Shown piece by piece: positions 1 to 9,625 of a stretch of 64,000 nucleotides of DNA. The DNA comes from Apium graveolens. Taxonomy: Eukaryota > Streptophyta > Magnoliopsida > Apiales > Apiaceae. The DNA lies in contig NC_133647.1 in the NCBI RefSeq assembly GCF_009905375.1, forward strand, positions 76,760,671 through 76,824,670. Direction: 5' to 3'. The translations under genes were made by a program, and so were the position numbers. The notes beneath the pieces were generated by a model, which worked only from the letters and a program-made list of their open reading frames with translations, searched no databases and had not been told where the DNA came from. Numbering within the stretch: position 1 is the stretch's first letter; each line of letters starts with the position of its first letter.

Positions 1-7
1 AGTTGGT

Positions 8-58
<51 letters not shown>

Positions 59-1925
59 CCCTGAGTGTGCATATGTGCTATATTGTGTGTGTGTTGTGCT
101 GTGTGTAACTGTGTTGAGTGTGTGTGTGGGCAGCGCGTGGCCGTGTGTTTTGCGGTTGCTGCTCTGTGGTGTGTCTCAGTTGGGTTGCTCAGCTGGCATC
201 TCAGTTGGGCTGGTGGTTTGGGCCTTGTTGGGTCGTTCATGTTCTGTTGGTTTGGATTATTGCAAATTTTTATTTTAATTCCTTTTATTGTAGGGAATTA
301 TTGATTAACATTCATGATATTAATTATTCGTGTTGGAAATGACTTTTAAAATAACTGGTAGAATTTACGATGGAAACCCGAAATTAATCGGGTACCCGTA
401 AATTTTACCGCCGTTGACGATGAACTTCGGTGAGTCAACGGTGGACCGTGATGATCATTATCTGAGTCCTAATCTTAATAAATAAATAAAAATAAATTGT
501 ATATTGGAGTTGTACAGAATAATTGCGTGATTGTGGAATTGGTAGAATATCGAGACTTGTGATTTGTTGGTTGTTGACGTCGACTGGAATCGACGGGTAG
601 TCTTATAAACAAATAAGATGCTGTCAAAATTTTCTAAAAATATATTGTAAATGTACATAATTATGTTCTACATCTTACCCCTATTTATGTTCAGGATATG
701 TGATTATGTGATTATGTGTATAATAATAATACGAGTCGGGTTGTCGGATTTGGGTTATTAGGATTTGAGGATATCAAGCATGTCAGTATAACTAATTAGG
801 GTACTCTGTATTTGTAGATCCCAGTCGAGTTTTCCCAGGATCAAAGTCAGCGTGAAAGCTACTTAGGGTTTTATAAAGCGTTGCAAGGCAAGTACCCCTG
901 AACATTCTTTTATGGTTCAGTGCATATGAATAGCTAAATGTTTTACTTTCGTAATGGAATATAAATGTTTTAAGTTGCGTATCTCCTGTAGTTATAAATC
1001 AATGTTTTCTAATTGTTTTGGGGAAAAGTAACTTCGCAAGGTACCTATCTCGAATGAAATGATTTGTGAACTGGATTTAATATGTGTGCTGGTTAAATAA
1101 ATGATTTTGAAAATGAGATAGGTACAAGTGTTTTGAAAACTGGATAAAATGGTCAGATATGGGATACATTGGGGCCAAAGTAGGCCTATTGAGGTGGCAC
1201 GCACTATATAACCGATTAGTCCAGCATGTCAGAGACCTAGCTAGTCTTTGAGTTCCGGAACAGGTAAATGGGATGGCAGTTAGAGCTGTCTGGTGTTGAT
1301 AGCCTGATCAGCTGTCTTCACATATCCGCTACGTATCCGATTGGGATTTGTGATTTACATAAAAGCATAAGTAGTTGATACATCGGTTTTATAAAAGTGA
1401 TTAGCATGCTAAAATTGGACTCTGGTATTTACACATCACACTACTATGTTGTTTTGACAAAGCATGCTAGTTAGTGATATCCAGTTATCTCCGATTTTCA
1501 TTATAAAATGTTGATATCATGATTACAGCTATGTTCCTATTATTGTTACATTATTGCTTTTATTCCGTTATTCATAAGTTGGTGTTGCTGAGCGATTATG
1601 CTCACCCTTGCAAACTGTTATGTATATCTCGCCGATACCTAGAAGATCAGTCAGACCGACCCATATTCCCGTCCTTACTGGACCCGGCTCCTCTGAGGTA
1701 GTTTGTATCAGGCCATGAGGTCTGATGAGTTGCTGAATAAAGTTAGTGTGTGTTAGATGTTGAATAAAAGGGTTTGTAATAATGAGAACCTGAATTATAC
1801 TTGAACCTGGATCGGATCTTGGTTTAGGGTCAAGTTAGTATATTTTAATAATAATCTTGTTATTTATATTTTGGTTGTTGTGTTTGGTGACGTCAACTCC
1901 TGACCCCGGGGTTGAGGCCATCACA
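1..1925 (+). mobile_element. Tekay-like Ty3/gypsy LTR, 3' part (Tekay-A)
   Basis: This stretch ends in ATCACA and is followed two bases later by a TGGTATCAGAGC primer-binding site, which fixes the LTR end at 1925. The other end lies outside the window. The last 50 bases (GACGTCAACTCCTGACCCCG and onward) match the reverse complement of 38572-38620, and the stretch around 385-480 matches the reverse complement of about 40370-40440, so Tekay-A and Tekay-C are one family. There is no believable coding sequence; the small open frames lie in microsatellite or LTR DNA. Confidence 0.8.
7..58. repeat. TA/TG dinucleotide microsatellite
   Basis: A run of alternating TA passes directly into alternating TG. 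It lies inside the partial Tekay-A LTR. A related TG/CA-rich tract occurs in the minus-strand Tekay-C LTR near 42000-42090, so it is probably part of the LTR family rather than a host locus. Reading frames across it are low-complexity artefacts. Confidence 0.9.
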
Positions 1926-1927
1926 GT

Positions 1928-1939
1928 TGGTATCAGAGC
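1928..1939 (+). promoter_or_regulatory. Primer-binding site of Tekay-A
   Basis: TGGTATCAGAGC is complementary to the 3' end of plant initiator tRNA-Met, the usual minus-strand primer of Tekay-type and SIRE-type elements. It sits two bases after the LTR end. Confidence 0.85.
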
Positions 1940-2135
1940 TACAGGTTCAAGTCCCTGATTCAAGTTAGGGATTGTGTCAAGTAGGTGATAACGTGAGTCT
2001 TTAGGTGTGAGTCAGCAACGCAAATAGAGGAGCAAACCTTTAGAGTCAGTCGAGGGTTCCGACGGCGTTACCCTGATATCTATTAAATGGTTGATAGAAT
2101 TTCCTTGACCTGGTTGTGTCTTCCCTGTATATTTA
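1940..2135 (+). mobile_element. Tekay-A leader, cut by Copia-1
   Basis: Short untranslated leader after the primer-binding site. Its first 50 bases resemble the reverse complement of 38481-38560, the Tekay-C leader. The Copia-1 LTR begins abruptly at 2136, so the rest of Tekay-A is displaced or lost. No gene is visible. ATTTA (2131-2135) is the candidate left target duplication of Copia-1, but the right partner is not present. Confidence 0.7.
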
Positions 2136-2208
2136 TGTTAGGAATATGTGTATTAGTTTGATGATAAGTTAAACAAAACACTTAAGTAGAAATCTAGTGT
2201 TTGTAGCC

Positions 2209-2242
2209 TCAACGGATAAGACCATTTTGGCTATCCGTTGAA
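2209..2242. repeat. Inverted pair of the CAACGGAT word
   Basis: CAACGGATA at 2210-2218 faces TATCCGTTG at 2232-2240, giving an imperfect palindrome with arms of about 13 bases near the left end of the LTR. The Copia-3 LTR has an equivalent pair: forward copies from 57236 and a reverse ATCCATCG at 57302. Confidence 0.85.
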
Positions 2243-2443
2243 GGAGTAGCTTTACTTAGAAATAAGTTTAGTAATGTAGCACATTTCATTCTCTGTATTT
2301 AAGTTGTAATTCTTAGATGTTGTGGGAAATTATCAGTCATGTTGACTACTAGTGGATATGCAAATAGGAGGGCTAATTATAAATATTTCATGCCTTGTAA
2401 TTTTGTATAAGTGAAGTAATATCAACTGATATTAAAGGCCTTC

Positions 2444-2596
2444 AACGGATGAGAAACAAAGCTTTAACGGATAACATCCATTAATGGATGAGTGCTTCAA
2501 CGGATAAAGCTTCAACTGCTAATGCATCAACGGATAAAGCTTCAACGGATAAAGCTTCAACGGATAAAGCTTCAACGGATAAAGTCATCAACGGAT
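2444..2596 (+). repeat. CAACGGAT array in Copia-1 U3, 15-bp period
   Basis: Exact AACGGAT occurs at 2444, 2466, 2499, 2529, 2544, 2559, 2574 and 2590. From 2529 to 2574 the step is exactly 15 bp, with unit AAGCTTCAACGGATA. The array lies about 270 bp upstream of the TATA box. Tandem U3 boxes act as enhancers in some copia elements (for example Tnt1), so an enhancer role is plausible but inferred. Confidence 0.9.
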
Positions 2597-2867
2597 GAAA
2601 GTTTCAACAGATGCCTAGTTCAATAGCAGTTGATAGTGACAATTCATAAGCTGACAGAGGCACATGGGTTGACAGAGACAAACTGGAATGTGGCAGCCTC
2701 TAGGAGGAATCAAGAAAATGCAGCATTTCCATTCTGGTGCAAACAAGGAAGTATTCAAAGATTCACAGCTAAACCTAAATTGCATAGGATAGAGAAATGA
2801 AGAAGAAACATGTGAAGAATCTTTTAATTGTATTTTACAGTTTTGTCTTCACTTGTAAGCTTGGTGA

Positions 2868-2875
2868 TATATAAA
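2868..2875 (+). promoter_or_regulatory. TATA box of Copia-1 LTR
   Basis: TATATAAA followed by CCAAG. The same TATATAAACCAAG context occurs in the Copia-3 LTR at 57788-57801, so it is conserved between relatives. Confidence 0.75.
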
Positions 2876-3233
2876 CCAAGTAGCAGCTAGTAATTATAGT
2901 GTGAATTTTCCAGAGCTGTTTAGAAAAATCCAAAGAGAAAATCATCAAGTTTGTATTAGGAAGCAGCTGTGATTTAATTCTTTGAATCACAGATTTTCTG
3001 AAATAACACATCTCTGGTGAGCAACAAATCCACCAGAAAAGTTTTCAAGTCTGTTGTGTTCTTTACATTTGTGTTTGAATATATATATCTGTCTGCATTA
3101 GCTCAAAGCAATTCACACACACTTGTTCATCAAAACATGTAGCCTAGAAACTGCTCAAAACTTGAAAAAGTTTTGAGATTTACATTCAACCCCCTTCTAT
3201 AAATCTCATTGTTAGTTCACTGGGAATAACAAT

Positions 3234-3245
3234 TGGTATCAGAGC
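3234..3245 (+). promoter_or_regulatory. Primer-binding site of Copia-1
   Basis: TGGTATCAGAGC, complementary to initiator tRNA-Met, two bases after the LTR end. The same site and following AAGCTCTTAA are found in Copia-3 at 58190. Confidence 0.88.
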
Positions 3246-3291
3246 AAGCTCTTAACATACAAAGAGTTCAAAGATCTATTCTACTAACATC

Positions 3292-5727
3292 ATGGGTCAG
3301 AAGAATCCTCCTGCTACCATCATAAGTAGGTAGGATATTGGTATAAAGATTCCAGTCCTGGAAAGAGATAACTATCATCACTGGAAAGTGAAGATGCATT
3401 TACATTTACTCTCTCAGGATGAAAGCTACATCAACTGCATTGAAAATGGCCGTCACATCCCTCACAAGGTGGCTACAGCTGCTACTGCAACAGTTGTTGT
3501 TGGACAGTCCATTCCCAAGCTAAAAGCAGAATGGACTATTGAAGATATTGAAGAGATTCGCAAGGACAAGAAAGCCATGAACATTCTGTTTAATGGCTTA
3601 GATTAAGATATGTTTGACAATGTTATTAATAGCCAAACTGCAAAGAAAGTTTGGAATACTGTGCAAATCATCTGTGAAGGTACTGAGCAGGTTAGAAAGA
3701 ACAAAATGCAGCTTCTCATTCAATAGTATGAATATTTTCATTTTGAAGAAGGAGAATCATTAAATGATACCTTCAACAGATTTCAGAAACTGTTAAATGG
3801 ATTGAAGCTGTATGGTAGAGTGTATCAAGTCAAGGACTCCAACTTAAAATTTCTGAGGTCTCTACCAAAGGAATGGAAGCCTATGACTGTTTCTCTAAGA
3901 AATTCTCAAGATTATAAGAACTTCACACTTGAAAGATTATATGGAATTTTGAAGACTTATGAACTTGAGATGGAGCAAGATGAGCTGTTGGAAAAGGGAA
4001 AGAGAAAAGGAGGATCAGTTGCACTTGTAGCTGACAATGAGAAGATTGAATCCAGGAATGAGGAAAAGACTATGCCAAGTCTCAAAATTGGCACAAGCAA
4101 ATCAGAATCAAGCAAGGGAAAGGAGCAAGTAGCTGAGGATGAAGACAATTCCAGTCAAGATGACTCTGATGATGTTGATGAACATCTGGCTTTTCTGTCC
4201 AGGAGGTTTGCAAAGATGAAATTCAAGAAAAATACAAAATTCACTAAGTCAAACAGAAACATGGTGGACAAATCTAAGTTCAAATGTTATAACTGTGGCG
4301 TTAGTGGACACTTTGCAAATGAGTGCAGGAAGCCAACCTCTGATAAGAAGAAATTTGAGCAAGTTGATTACAAAAAGAAGTATTTTGATTTGCTCAAACA
4401 AAAGGAAAGAGCTTTTCTCACTCAAGATGATTGGGCAGCAGATGGAACCAATGAAGATGATGATATGGAATATGTCAACCTAGCCCTGATGGCTAATTCT
4501 GATGAAAATGAAACTAGTTCATCAAGCAACTAGGTAATTACTACTGACCTCTCTCAGCTTTCTAAAATTGAATGCAATGAAACCATAAATGATATGTCCA
4601 ATGAATTATATCATTTGCGTGTTTCCCTTAAATCACTAGCTAAAGAAAACACAAGAATCAAAGAGAATAATGTGTTTTTAAGTGATAGGAATGCTGTGTT
4701 AGAGGATCAGGTAATTGAGCTTGAAAAGATTAAAATTAAATGTTTGACTGTTGAGAGTGAACTAGAAGAAGCTATTAAGAAAGTAGAAATTCTTTCTAAA
4801 TAGTTAGAAAATGAGCAAGAGGTAATCAAGGCCTGGAAAACATCTAGGGATGTTAGTGCTCAGATTGTCAAGGTTCGAGGAATTGAATCATTCGGTGAGA
4901 ATGCCTGAAAGAAAAACAAAAAGGAGTTAGAATTAATTGATGGATTGTCAATGGATGTGGAATCAACGGATGATGAAAGTTATCCGTTGAAGGAAGAAAA
5001 AGAGTATCCGTTGAAGGCTCATCAATTAAAACAGGCTAGTGATTCTAAAAAGAAAAATCTCAATAAGAAGGTTGGTTCAACTTTCAAAAACTTTGTCAAA
5101 GAAGGAGCTAGCACATCCAAAGATGCCAGTAAGGTGAATATAGGACACATGACTTTAGATCAGTTGAAAAATAGGCTTAAGTTGGTTGAGGATAAAAAGG
5201 AAACTAAAAGAAAATCTAATAGAAATGGGAAGGTAGGGATTAACAAACATAACAATTACACACCTGATAAGTATGCTCCTAGAAAAAGCTGTGTGCATTG
5301 TAAAAGTGTTAATCATCTATCTGATAACTGCAAATCTGTTAAGAATGCTCCCATGCCTTTAACTCCCTCCATGCCTAACATGTCTATGTCACCTCTGCAT
5401 GCTATGCCTGTTATGTCTCATCAGAATCCTCATGCACATTTTGCAAACATGCCATATATTAATAATCCTTATTTTACTGCATTTAGTATGCCTCAGATAC
5501 CATACAACATGCCTATGTGGAATAATATATTTGCACAATCTATGCCTTATCAAATTCAATCAAATGTGCTAAATGATTCTGTGACTAACCCTACACTTCA
5601 ACCAACTACATCTGAGACCAAGGTTGACCCAAAGTTACCTAAGTCAAAAGATGCAGGAGGAATGAAGTCTAGGAAAAAGACTAACAAGGCTAGACCCAAG
5701 GAAACTTGGGTACCAAAATCAACTTGA
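3292..5727 (+). pseudogene. Copia-1 gag (SIRE type), with premature stops
   Basis: One frame of 812 codons from ATG 3292 to TGA 5725, interrupted by six stops (3331, 3604, 3724, 4531, 4801, 4906). Gag forms the virus-like particle and binds RNA. The N-terminal part has the copia gag fold (DNYHHWKVKMHLHLLSQ near 3370). A CCHC zinc knuckle lies near 4285 (CYNCGVSGHFANEC) and a second CCHC near 5290 (CVHCKSVNHLSDNC). Between them is a Lys/Glu-rich, probably coiled-coil stretch, and near the end a Met/Pro/Asn-rich tail. Codons at 4964-5012 contain three copies of the CAACGGAT word. Where Copia-3 aligns, most stops are one transition away from its Gln or Trp codons. Confidence 0.88.
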
Positions 5728-5740
5728 TTGATTTTGTTGT

Positions 5741-8700
5741 GTGCAGGGAAAAAGAAGGAATCTATGGTACTTAGACAGTGGTTGTTCAAGACACATGACA
5801 GGAGATTTCACCCTGCTCACAGAGTTCAAGGAGAGAGTTGGCCCTAGCATAACCTTTGGAGATGACAACAAAGGGTTCATTATGGGATATGGCTTGATTT
5901 CAAAAGAAAATGTTATCATTGATGAAGTTGCGTTAGTTGATGGTCTCAAACACAATCTATTGAGCATCAGTCAACTATGTGATAGAGGGAATACTGTTTC
6001 CTTCAATTCTGAAGCCTGTGTTGTCACAAGTAAGAAGGACAACAAAGTGGTTCTAACTGGAGTTAGAAAAGGGAATGTGTACTTAGCTGACTTCAACTCT
6101 ACAGATTCAGAATCAATTACTTGCCTTCTCAGCAAAGCAAGTCCAGATGAAAGTTGGCTATGGCACAAGAAGCTGTCCCATTTGAATTTCAAGACAATGA
6201 ATGATCTAGTCAAAAAGGACTTAGTTAGAGGAATGCCTCTAGTGGAATTCACAAGGGATGGGCTATGTGATGCTTGTCAGAAAGGAAAGCAAAAGAAAGT
6301 ATCATTCAGTAAGAAGCTTGAATCTGCAATTGATGAACCATTACAACTGCTACACATGGATCTTTTTGGACCAGTCAATGTATTGTCAATTTCAAAAAAA
6401 AGATATTTCCTAGTGATTGTAGATGATTTCTCAAAGTTTTCATGGACTTACTTTCTTGGATCAAAGGATGAAGCTAGTGAAATTATTATCAATCATATCA
6501 AGCAAGTCAACAATCATCCAGATTTCAAAGTAAGGAATATCAGGAGTGACAATAGAACTGAGTTCAAGAATTCAACCATGAAGTTGTTCTGTGAAGAAAA
6601 TGGGATCATGCATGAGTTCTCAGCTCCAAGAACTCCACAACAAAATGGTGTGGTGGAAAGGAAGAACAGATCACTAATTGAAGCTGCAAGAACAATGCTT
6701 GAAGAGTCAAAACTCCCAACATACTTTTGTGCTGAGGCTGTTAACTGTGCATGTTACACTCAGAATATTTCTCTAATTAATCAGGCAAAAGGCATGACTC
6801 CCTATCAATTGTTCAAGAGAAGAAAACCAACTTTAAACTTTCTGCATGTCTTTGGTTGCAAATACTACATTCTAAGGAATCAACCTGATCACAAAGGGAA
6901 GTTTGATGCAAAGGCTGATGAAGGAATATTTGTTGGTTATTCTGCTGGAAAATCATATAGGGTCTACAATCTAAGATCCAACATTGTCATGGAATCTGTG
7001 CATGTTGTGTTTGATGATAAAAAGATTGATGGACTAACAGATGAGGGACATCATGAAGGACTCAAATTTGACAACATTGAGATATACTGTGATGATAGTG
7101 AAGATGAGAATAATGGAGAAGGCACCTCGAAAAGAATTCAAAATCTGCCTTGGGATAATGCACAAAATGCTGCATCCGTTGAAAGTCATAATTCAGCTTC
7201 CATTGATAGAAGCAATGCAGCATCCGTTGAAAGACAAAGTGCATCATCCGTTAAAGTTCATAATGAAGCATCCGTTGATCACAGTCTGTCAATGGATAAT
7301 CATTTCACTTCATCAGTTGATAGAACTCCCAATTCCTTTCAAAGGATCAACAACTCAGGGGGGTTTCAATCAATCAACATTCTATCTCACATCATGACAA
7401 TACTGAGGCAACCTCATCTAGAGCTAATCTACCACCTCAAAGGAATGGACCAAGAATCACCCTTTTGAACTGATCATTGGTGATGCTACATCTAAAGTGC
7501 AAACTAGAAGGGCTACTCAAGATGAATATCTGTATAGTAGCTTTCTATCACAGGAGGAACCTAAGAGAGTGGAAGAAGCTCTATTGGATCCAGATTGGAT
7601 TTTAGCAAAGCAAGATGAGCTAAACCAATTTGAAAGGAACAAAGTATGGAAGCTGGTACCCAAGCCAAAGAACAAGAGTTCTATTGACGCAAAATGGGTA
7701 TTCAGAAACTAGATGGATGAAAATGGCATTGTCATAAGGAATAAAGCCAGATTGGTTGCTAAAGGCTATTCTCAACAAGAGGGAATAGATTTTGATGAGA
7801 CATTTGCTCCAGTTGCAATACTTGAAGCCATCAGAATCTTTCTAGCCTATGCAGCCCATGCCAATTTCAAGGTCTATCAAATGGATGTCAAGGGTGCATT
7901 TCTGAATGGGGAATTGGAGGAAGAAGTTTATGTAAGCCAACCTCCAGGATTTGAAGATCCAAATTTTCCAGACTATGTGTATTATCTGTTGAAAGCACTC
8001 TATGGACTAAAGCAAGCACCTAGAGCCTGGTATGAGACTTTGTCAAAATTTCTTCTAGATAATCACTTTACAAGAGGTACTGTTGACAAAACTCTTTTCT
8101 TTAGAAATGTTAATGGCTCTACAATACTTGTTCAAATCTATGTAGATGATATTATATTTGGTTCTACAGATGATAAGCTTTGTAAAAAGTTTTCTAAGTT
8201 AATGCAAAGTAAATATGAAATGAGCATGATGGGAGAGCTAACTTATTTTCTTGGTTTACAAGTTAAACAAGTTAGTGGTGGAATTTTCATTAGTCAAACT
8301 AAATATATTTATGATCTTTTAAAGAAGTTTGACTTAATGGATTGTTCATCTGCAAAAACTCCCATGGCCACTGCCACCAAGCTTGAATTAAACAAGGCTG
8401 AAAAGTCTGTAGACATTTCAAGTTATAGAGGCATGGTTGGCTCACTTTTATATTTAACTGCTAGTAGACCTGATATAATGTTTTTACATGACTCTGTGCT
8501 AGATTTCAAGCTAACCCTAAAGAGTCTCACTTAGTGGCTATTAATAGGATTTTCAGATATCTCAAAGGGACTCCAAATCTAGGAATTTGGTACCCTAGAG
8601 AGTCTGGTTTTGATCTAATTGGCTACTCAAATACAGATTATGCAGTTTGCAAAATAGACAGGAAAAGCACAACTGGCACCTGTCAATTTCTAGGGAATAA

Positions 8701-9082
8701 GCTTGTGTCATGGTTCAGCAAGAAGCAAAATTCTGTTTCAACATCAACAGCTGAAGCTGAGTACATTGCTGCTGGTAGTTGCTGTGCACAGATACTGTGG
8801 ATGAGTAATCAACTATTTGACTATGGACTAATTGTTGACAAAATTCCTATATTCTGTGACAACACAAGTGCCATTGCCATTACTGAAAATCCAGTGTAGC
8901 ACTCAAGAACCAAGCACATTGACATCAAGTACCACTTCATAAGGGAACATGTGATGAAATGTACAGTGGAACTTCATTTTGTTCCAAGTGAAAAGCAGAT
9001 TGCAGACATATTTACCAAGCCACTTGATGAATTAACATTCACAAGATTAGTAAGTGAGCTAGGTATGCTTAATTATTCATAA
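5741..9082 (+). pseudogene. Copia-1 pol: protease, integrase, RT, RNase H
   Basis: Pol begins 13 bases after the gag stop, in the +1 frame relative to gag and without an ATG. Visible in order: aspartic protease (WYLDSGCSRHM near 5767); integrase HHCC domain (LWHKKLSHLN ... CDACQKGK) and DDE core (HMDLFGP; SDNRTEF, where the usual Gly is Arg; QNGVVERKN); a linker with 24-bp CATCCGTTG repeats; reverse transcriptase with YVDDIIFGS near 8140; RNase H ([11 protein letters not shown]). Lesions: a frameshift near 7365-7375, TAG at 7710, a frameshift near 8483-8500, TAG at 8897. The RNase H motif reads YSNTDYAV instead of the usual YSDADYAG, so a conserved Asp is also lost. Not functional. Confidence 0.9.
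7174..7277 (+). repeat. 24-bp coding repeat with ATCCGTTG in Copia-1 integrase-RT linker
   Basis: ATCCGTTG occurs at 7174, 7222 and 7270, with ATCCGTTA at 7246 and a degenerate TCCATTGA near 7198. The step is exactly 24 bp, or 8 codons, encoding repeats that begin A/S-S-V-E/K/D. It is the reverse complement of the LTR word and has a matching block in Copia-3. Confidence 0.88.
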
Positions 9083-9625
9083 ATTCATGTCCTCATTATA
9101 ATCTGGTTTGAAGCCTGAAATGAATTTGTGGCAAGAACAAAGTTGGCTTTAAGTAAAGTTTATTCTATCAATGGATATTCCCTATCCGTTGAAAGCCAAA
9201 ATTGTTCTATCAACGGATGTTCATTATCCGTTGAAAGAAAAATACATTTCTGGTAGTTTTATCCTTCAACGGATAAAATAGTGTTAATCTTCAAAGGATA
9301 ACTATTTACCTCATCCGTTGAAGTGTCACATCAGTTACTTTAAGTGAGTCACAGCCGTTGATTCGTTTACTTAACCGTTGATACATATATACACAGTTGT
9401 ATGTATTTGTATTAAAGGCAGTTTTTAGAATTTCTACAGTTTTCTTTATTCTCAAACGGCTGTAATTTACTTAAAAGTATCATTTAATCATTTTATTTAC
9501 GTTTTAATTCGAGAAAGTATAAAAGCCCATTGAATTCTTATTTTTACTTTACGCTTTCTTGCAATTTTTACTCTCTTTCTCTCCCAAAACTCTCAATCTT
9601 TTCTCTGCAACCTCTACTCACAACA
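9083..9625 (+). promoter_or_regulatory. Region between pol and env-like ORF of Copia-1
   Basis: No coding sequence. It contains further copies of the Copia-1 word: ATCCGTTG at 9184 and 9226 and near 9315, CAACGGAT at 9211 and 9269. The pair 9210-9234 is a perfect inverted repeat with 9-base arms and a 7-base loop. A TATA-like TATAAAAG lies at 9518-9525, followed by a pyrimidine-rich leader and the ATG at 9626. This looks like a promoter plus 5' UTR for the downstream ORF. Confidence 0.65.
9518..9525 (+). promoter_or_regulatory. Putative internal TATA box for the env-like ORF
   Basis: TATAAAAG lies 108 bp upstream of ATG 9626, with a C/T-rich leader between. Copia-2 has TATTTAAA 82 bp upstream of its equivalent ATG (34444). 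Internal transcription is inferred from this shared layout. Confidence 0.45.

Larger units (their letters stand above)
2136..3231 (+). repeat. Copia-1 5' LTR
   Basis: Starts TGTTAGGAATATG and ends in AATAACA just before ATTGGTATCAGAGC. Length 1096 bp. The start aligns with the Copia-3 LTR start at 57155, and the end carries the ATTCAACCCCCTTCT signature seen in the SIRE-type LTRs here. U3 carries the CAACGGAT array (2444-2596), a TATA box follows at 2868, and R/U5 lies beyond. Confidence 0.88.

Noticed and set aside
3..342. Overlapping Cys/Val-rich open frames at the left edge
   Set aside because: They follow the TA/TG microsatellite and TG-rich LTR sequence; composition is repeat-driven and there is no domain.
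2455..2600. CRISPR-like array from regular CAACGGAT units
   Set aside because: Units are 15 bp with no unique spacers and lie in a plant retrotransposon LTR.
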